In this document: piece after piece, positions 57,821-64,000 of the stretch
How positions within the stretch are numbered: the first letter of the stretch is position 1
Layout: each line of letters opens with the position of its first letter
Assembly: GCA_037447655.1 (NCBI GenBank)
Contig: JBBHKE010000056.1
Coordinates: 23,554 to 87,553 of the forward strand
Direction of reading: 5' to 3'
Length of the DNA stretch: 64,000 nucleotides
DNA from: Zygnema cylindricum
Taxonomy: Eukaryota > Streptophyta > Zygnematophyceae > Zygnematales > Zygnemataceae
Notes under the pieces: model-generated
Told to the model about the DNA's origin: nothing
Seen by the model: the letters and a program-made list of their open reading frames with translations, nothing else
Database searches by the model: none
Program-made: the position numbers and the translations under genes

Positions 57821-59939
57821 TAGTTGTTTGTATAATTAGTTTTAGTGTGTCATTAGTACTACTGCACTTAGTTTATATAGTAGTTTGTATAATTAGTATT
57901 AACACAGTTATTAGTCTATATAGTTATGTTAGTACAGTTCTAAATACCGTTTAATTAGCATTAACACAGTTATTAGTGTGTATAATTAGTGTTAGTACGG
58001 TTATAAGTCCATATAATTAGTGTTAGTGCAGTTAATAACACTGTATAATTAGTATTAGGACAGTTTTTAGTAATGTATAATTAGTATCAGGACAATGACT
58101 ATATAATCATAATTTTTCAGATATTTGTCTGTATAATTAATACTAACTCAATTTATATTTGTCTGTATAATTAATACTAACTCAATTTTTGGTCTGTATA
58201 ATTAGTATTTGTACAGTTGTTAGGTTGTCTAATTAATATTAGTACAGTTTTTAGTATGTATAATTAGTGTTAGTACAGTTTTTAGTTTGTATAATCAGTA
58301 TAAGTACAGTAATGAGTTAGTGTAATCAGTATTTGTTCAGTTATTAGTCTGTATAATTAGTATTAGCACAGTTACTAGTACGTATAACTAGCACTGGTAT
58401 GCTTATTTGTATACATAATGAGCATAAGTACAGTTACTAGTCTTTATAATTAGTGCTAATACAGTTATTGCTCAGTGTAATTAGTGTTAGTACACTTATT
58501 AGTAATGTAGAATTAGTGTTGGTACAATGGTTAGTAATTTATAATTTGCAGTTTTCAGTAATGTATAATTAGTTTTAGTCCTACTCTTCGTCTGTGTTAT
58601 TAGTCTGTATAATTAGTAATATTGTAGTTATTAGTCTGTACAATTTGTATCAGTACTGTTATTAGTCTGTACAATGAATATCAGTACAGTTCTTTGTCTG
58701 TATAAGTAGTATTAGCACATTATTAGTTCATGCAATTATTTTTTTTTAGATTTTGTATAATAAGTATTTTTACAGTTATTAACCTGTAATATTAGTGTGT
58801 AATTAGTGGTAGTACAATTATTATTTAATTAGTTTAAATACTCATAGAAAGGATACATTGACTGTCCTAATACTAATTAAACATTACTAATAATTGTACT
58901 AACACTAACTATACAGACTAATAACTCTATAAATCCTAATTACATCGACTAATAAGTGTACCAATACTGATTATACAAACTCATAACTGGACTCATATTA
59001 AATATACAGACTAATAGTTGTGCTAATACTTATTATACATACTTATAATTGTACTAATACTGATTATACTAGCTAATAACTGTACTATTACTAATTATGC
59101 ATTACTAATAGCTGTCCTAATACTAATAATAATCCTAATTATGCAGACTACAAAGGATAGTAATACTAATTATATAGATTAAGCACTTTACTAATACGAG
59201 ATATGCAGGTTAAGCACTATTAATACTAAATATACAAACTAACAATTGTTCTAATCAATAATCATACAGTTTGACTGATAACTGTACTTATACGAGATAT
59301 TCATACTAAATATTTGTGCATTATATGTATTAGTCCAGCTTTTAGTACGCATAATCAGATTTTGTACTGTCATTATCAGTAAAGCTAGTAGTACGTATAA
59401 TCACTATTAGTGAAGTTATTAGTATGTGAGTACAATTATGGGTTTGTATCACTAGTTTTGGTACAATTATTATTCTGTAAAATTAGTATTAGTATAGTCA
59501 TAAATTTGTATAATAAGTATTAGTATAGTTTTTAGTATGTATAATTAGTGTTTTATAGTTAGTAGTTTGTATAATCAGTATTGGTTCAGTTATTAGTCTG
59601 TATAATTAGTATTAAAACAATTAGAAGTCTGTATAATTAGTATTGATACAGTTATTAGTCTATGTAATGAGTGTTAGTGCATTTTTTAGTATTGTATAAT
59701 TAGTATTAGGACAATTATTGTATAATCTATATTTGTAGAGTTATTAGTCTATATGATTAGTATTAACAAAATTTTTGGTATGTATAATTATTAATATTAT
59801 CAGTACAGTTTTTAGTATATATAAGAAGTGTTAGTAAAACTATTAGTATGTATAATCCGTATTACTACAATAATTAGTCTTTGTAATTAGTATTAGTACA
59901 TTTATTAGTCTGTATAACTCGTGTTGACATAGTTATTAG

Positions 59940-60774
59940 TAGTGTTGGGTATCGAGTAAATTCATATCGCGATAATCTCGATATTCGATATATTGAATAT
60001 CGATCGAGCAGGATCCTCGATATATCATACCGAGACCAACATAAATTATCGCGATGTATAGTATTTTTTAAATTTTATTTTTTTTTATTTTTTTATATAA
60101 TATGTTATTTTAGCAAAAAAAGTCAAATTGTCTAATACGCCATGTACGCCGTGATTTTCGTTTCGTAACTTAAAGGTAGACGCCGCAAAATGTAACCGAC
60201 AAAAAAATACTAATTCTGAAATTCTAATGATTAATTATTTGGGGTATGGTTTCACGAAGAGGTCTCTGTAATAGTACGGACAACAAAATTTATGCATTAC
60301 AGAGGCCTCAAGTACATCGCGTATCTTTTGTCAAAAAGTTTTACATACGTGTTCTGATATGAGTGGTTCCACGTAAGCTGACTACCAAATCTCAAAAATC
60401 ATTCAATATCTGGAAACCGACCTTTTTCGTTTGGAAAATCGTACATGCGTATGACGTACGTGTACTTCACAAGTGTACCTTGTCAACGTACCTCAGAGAT
60501 CAGCTTCACTCTGATGACTTTCAGGAAAAAACCGTATTTTTTTCTGGCAAAGATTTTACAGTCACTTTGTCTGAAGTCACGAGACTTGAAAACCTGTGGG
60601 AATTTTGTTTTTTTTTTTTTTTTTTTTGCTTCGATATATCGACGATACGATATATCTGCGATATATCATGATAATTTGAAATTCGATATATCGAAGCGAT
60701 ATATCGATTTTCGGGGACTTGAAATTCGATATATATATCGAATATCGGCAAACGGTCCTTGATACCCAACACTA
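59940..60774. mobile_element. hAT-type non-autonomous element (835 bp)
   Basis: Perfect terminal inverted repeats TAGTGTTGGGTATC and GATACCCAACACTA are flanked by a perfect 8-bp duplication GTTATTAG (59932-59939 and 60775-60782). The length and ends fit the hAT superfamily. Subterminal regions are rich in CGATAT motifs (for example ATATCGATCGAG and GATATATCGAAGCG). An inner hairpin GAGGTCTCTGTAAT/ATTACAGAGGCCTC lies near 60260-60310. There is no transposase frame. Confidence 0.92.
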
Positions 60775-60874
60775 GTTATTAGTCTGTATAATTATATTTG
60801 GTACAATTCTTTGTCTATATAATTAGTATTAGCACATTATTAGTCGTGCAATACTAACTATTACTAAAGAGTTG

Positions 60875-61590
60875 CAATATTAAAGGGTTTTTACCACACT
60901 TAATTTGGTGAGTTCCTTTATCTCAAACCTAAAACAAACAACCTATAACATAACTCAGTTAACATTTTGCCAACAAAGCCACACTGAAACGGTATGAAAC
61001 TCTTTTTTTTTTTTTGTGTGTCGTTTTCCTTTTCTCTTCTTACCACATCTAATTGGTGAAACAAAAACCACATCTCTTCCCTCCCTCTCCACAAAATCCT
61101 TCCATAGGGCAGAGGCCTCCGAAAATAGTGTGTCTTAATTTTCGGGACGAAAGAGAGAGAGAGGAAAAATGGAGAAAGAAAGAAAAAAGGAGGGGAAAAA
61201 AACGAGATGGAGATGGAGAAAGAAAGGAAAAGAGAGAGGAAAAAAACAGAGGGAAAAGAAAACCACAGTAATAGTATTTGTTATGTAAGTTTTACTAAGC
61301 CTTACCTGCGAACCAAGATAGACAAAGACCACCAAGACTTAGAGAAATAATGAAAAAAATAGAGCTTAACTATTGACCACGAATAGTATGGAAAAAGAAG
61401 ATTTCCTTTAAAGAATTAAAAGTAAAATAAGCATCTAAGTAAAAACCAGGATCCAAAAACGTAAAGTATAACCTGACATGAGTGATTATTTTTTAGAGAG
61501 AGAGAGAAGGAGACAGAGAGAGAGAGAGAGAGAGACAGACAAGGAGAGAGAGATTTGCTTTTCAGTAAAAGAAGAGCGGGGCTGTACTAG
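60875..61590. other. intergenic; purine-rich microsatellites
   Basis: GA-rich tracts at 61145-61260 and 61495-61555. Frames through them are Arg/Glu/Lys-rich translations of simple sequence. No gene. Confidence 0.5.
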
Positions 61591-61599
61591 TAGACAGTG

Positions 61600-61740
61600 G
61601 GAAAAAGATGACCCTATTTTTTTCCATCGGTGTTTTTTTTTTTTTACATTACATGTTTTTTTATCTGATTGGTCCTCTAGTTTGTTCATAAGTTTGCGAG
61701 GGAATGAATTCTTGTACGGTTCACGTCTGTGCGCTGTTTA
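61600..61740 (-). repeat. dispersed repeat, second copy
   Basis: Reverse complement of about 31950-32100. Shared blocks include TCTGATTGGTCCTCTAG and AGTTTGTTCATAAGTTTGCG. Confidence 0.75.
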
Positions 61741-61869
61741 AAAGAGGTAATTAATAATTCACTTGTCTATTTTAGTTATACTTTAAAGAGAGAGAGTGAG
61801 GATCAAAGGCACGCCATGGCTGCCGCCATATTTAGAAAGTGGCAGATTTTGAAGTAGAGGAATTTTTAC

Positions 61870-61955
61870 TAAAATGTTGCCTACATCCGGATTAGAACCT
61901 GCGACCTATGGATTCTATACTGTCGGACGCCTTAACCATTAAGGCGATACAAAAC
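61870..61955 (-). other. tRNA-like sequence (pseudogene or SINE head)
   Basis: On the minus strand, GCCTTAATGGTTAAGGC resembles a D-arm/A-box with a closed 5-bp stem. GGTTCTAATCC, about 40 bases on, resembles a B-box. The acceptor stem does not pair and the anticodon arm is poor, so this is not an intact tRNA. A tRNA-derived SINE head or decayed tRNA is more likely. Confidence 0.35.
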
Positions 61956-61959
61956 GATA

Positions 61960-62369
61960 CACATGAAGGATTTCAAAGATATCTAAACATTAACGCGACG
62001 ACTAATTAACACTAAACTAACGAAGAGAAAGAATTCACACACGTACGCGAATCTGAACCGTGTAAAATATGTTTTGATCGAACGGCCAGCATTATAGCCG
62101 CCACCCAAAGTTAGCTTTTGGCGGCATTCGGAGATTGCTTCACGCGGTGCCACGTGGCGCCACATTATTTAATACCGAAGAAGATGGGAGGAGGAACCAT
62201 GGCTCACGATTTGAGAGGTGTCACCTAATAGACCCCGTCGTACAATGGACGTACAATAAGTGCATCGCCCATTGTACCTTCTTGTACTATATAGTGTTCC
62301 TATTGGAAAAAGGGTTTAGTAGTAGGTAGTCGTGTGTAGGCAGACCAAGACTAACTGATATTTAGGTAC
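61960..62369. other. intergenic, no gene seen
   Basis: Nothing supported between the tRNA-like sequence and the next retroelement relic. Confidence 0.45.
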
Positions 62370-62640
62370 CTCTCTAGGAGAGCTTGTAGCTATAAGGGTC
62401 ATTTTTGACCAGCCATAACTTACTGTTCAGAGGAGCAAATTTAGTGATTCTTTTTGCGTTTGACTCAAAGGAGTCTTGTCCTCACACAGGTGACGGTGGT
62501 CAGAATATTTGTGTGCCTGTGCGGCACTTATTTAGTGGGAAAGTTGAAGGGGCAAAGATTACCCTAGAGGCTTTACATAGGCTGCTCATTCTGTGGGTCA
62601 ATGGAGACCACATAATTTCAGGTTAAGGGGACCCTTCCTG
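62370..62640 (+). repeat. LTR/leader-like block of Copia family 3
   Basis: Shares ordered blocks with 3525-3800 and, inverted, with 2480-2840 (GTCATTTTTGACCAGCCATA, TTCTTTTTGCGTTTGACTC, CCCTAGAGGCT). Because it lies upstream of a gag relic it is probably the leader or LTR end of that element. Confidence 0.45.
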
Positions 62641-62969
62641 CCAATATATTTGATGTCAGACTTTTTATATTGGGAAATGATGATGGAGGGAGAACTATTT
62701 GAGAAGCATCTATGGGGTATAGTGTTTGGACAAATTCGATGCTCACCTCCACCTGGGTTTGGAGGGACACGTTTTTCTAGCACCTCTGCCAATATAGTAG
62801 GCAGAACAGCTACCACCATCACCGAGGATGAAGATGAGGAAAGAGATGAGATTCTCATGGAAGGATAAAAGGGAGGAGTTGCAACTCAAGTGACACCATT
62901 GTCCAAGGCGATACCGGCAACAGCACCACCAGTAGTGGTGACAATGGTTCAAACGGACAAATCAGACTA

Positions 62970-64000
62970 TGAAAAGTAGAACTACAAAGACAAGGTTGTT
63001 AAGCTCTTAATTAATAAAAGTGCAGCAAAGGGCATTGCCATTACCCTTATGCATGTCAAATCTTCATCTCAAATTTGGATATCACTAGTTAACAATTATA
63101 AAAGTGGATTATTGCAGCAGCAACAGTTGGCAGAAAAAAAGATTACAACTTATACTTATAATGGAAGAAGCATGAATAATTATTGCAATGATTTAGGAGC
63201 ATTGTATGGAGAGCTAGAGAGTGCAGGTAACTCATGGTCTAAGATACAAAGAGTGAACTCATTAATGAAAAAATTACTTGAAGAGTATGAGAATATCATT
63301 AACTGATTGCAGGACAAAGGAGATAGCAATTGGAATTGGGATGACACAGTGGGAATGATTTTAGTGAAAGAAAGCACCATAGAGTTTAGGAGAGGGAGTT
63401 CAAGTGTTTAAGCATTGTCTGCAGGAGCTGATTGGCGATGGCGTGATGAGGAGAAAGGGAAAGATCCCTATCAAAAAATTGGTGGAAGAGAACGAGGAGG
63501 TGGCAGATTTGGTAGACAGGGGAGAGGAACTTCTTGAGGAGGATTATGTCACTTTTGCAAGAAACCGGGACACTATATGGCAAAGTGTGTCAGTGTGTCA
63601 AACTTGCAGATCTTCGACTTAAGATGGACAGGGAACCTCAAAGGATGGAGGAAAGAAAAAGGCTTTGCTAACTCAAGTTCATGAAGAGGAAGAAGACGAA
63701 AAAATTGAACCGGAAGAGGAGCATGAGGAGCTTTTGCTTAATCCGAAAAACACTGAAAAACATGTCGACATTCCACAGAGACAGAAGTGTGCTTTCGGAG
63801 GCAAGAGGGATCCACCCGAGGATGGGTGGATCATAGTCTCACGGGCCTCAATGCATATGTGCAAAGATAATAAGTGGTTCACTAAACTGAGAAAGATCCT
63901 AACAGTTGAGATAGAGTACGGAGTTGGTAGAGTAGAAATCACAAGTCTAGTTGGAGATGTTGACTTGAAGGTTCTAGTTGATGGAAAAACCTCAATTGTA
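62970..64000 (+). pseudogene. Copia-type gag and protease relic, cut by window edge
   Basis: UBN2-type gag: SAAKGIAITLMHVKSSSQIW, NNYKSGLLQQQQLAEKKIT, YNGRSMNNYCNDLGALYG and NSLMKKLLEEYENI, then a stop at 63303-63305. After frame changes comes an Arg/Gly-rich stretch and the zinc knuckle CHFCKKPGHYMAKC (63556-63597). The protease-like region reads WIIVSRASMHMCKDNKWF, where the family motif has Asp-Ser-Gly; here Val and Arg replace the Asp and Gly, so the catalytic Asp is lost. Sequence runs off the window at 64000. Confidence 0.8.

Larger units (their letters stand above)
57190..60870. repeat. degenerate AT-rich tandem array (about 31-bp unit)
   Basis: The basic unit resembles CAGTTATTAGTCTGTATAAT then TAGTATTAGTA. 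Units are diverged and of uneven length. Most are forward, but blocks near 57215-57290 and 58850-59270 are in reverse complement (GACTAATAACTGTACTAATA). A mariner-like MITE (57603-57820) and a hAT-type element (59940-60774) interrupt the array. It is satellite-like, with no gene. Confidence 0.88.

Noticed and set aside
57190-60870. Short repeats at regular distance, CRISPR-like at first glance
   Set aside because: Units are contiguous and degenerate, there are no unique spacers, orientation switches within the array, and the window is eukaryotic.
61870-61955. Intact tRNA gene on the minus strand
   Set aside because: The acceptor stem does not pair and the anticodon arm is poor; kept only as a tRNA-like sequence.

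Overview
The window looks like nuclear DNA from a streptophyte (a land plant or a charophyte relative). The two clear host genes have GT-AG introns and plant-type products. Degenerate TTTAGGG-like motifs are common, and most of the sequence is plant-style LTR retrotransposons, MITEs and microsatellites. I see no prokaryotic genes, CRISPR array or operon. The species cannot be named from the sequence alone.

Host genes. (1) 5783-10018 (+) is a complete six-exon gene for an ARF-related small GTPase of the ARFRP1/Arl3 type (203 aa). (2) 30077-27272 (-) is a MORN-repeat membrane protein in at least three exons. Its last exon (27436-27272) has no ATG of its own and is easily missed. The ORF at 16405-16728 is doubtful and ends in a GAGAGG microsatellite.

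Mobile DNA, left to right. 12446-14016 holds two PIF/Harbinger-type MITEs in inverted orientation. A TA-duplicating, mariner/Stowaway-like MITE family has five two-ended copies (14606, 24707, 32233, 33423, 57603) and one possible right end at 15612. 16973-24542 is a Copia element that received an insertion of its own family and was then inverted and partly deleted. 35433-36625 (+) and about 39440-38110 (-) are a HARBI1-like transposase relic and a convergent Myb/trihelix-like relic, probably the two genes of one PIF/Harbinger element. 40125-54066 is a three-level nest: a fold-back element split by a Ty3/gypsy element (40985-53883), itself split by a young Copia element (42033-47116) whose interior is inverted. 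57190-60870 is a degenerate AT-rich tandem array of about 31-bp units carrying one mariner-like MITE and one hAT-type element with a perfect 8-bp duplication. A further broken Copia gag/protease runs off the right edge.

The host genes have no evident link to each other. Points most worth following are: both Copia families have their gag start codon inside the LTR and a primer site matching the anticodon arm, not the 3' end, of initiator tRNA-Met; the break history of the Copia nest can be read from target-site duplications; and a MITE insertion has its empty site preserved in neighbouring repeat units. I found no convincing new gene system.
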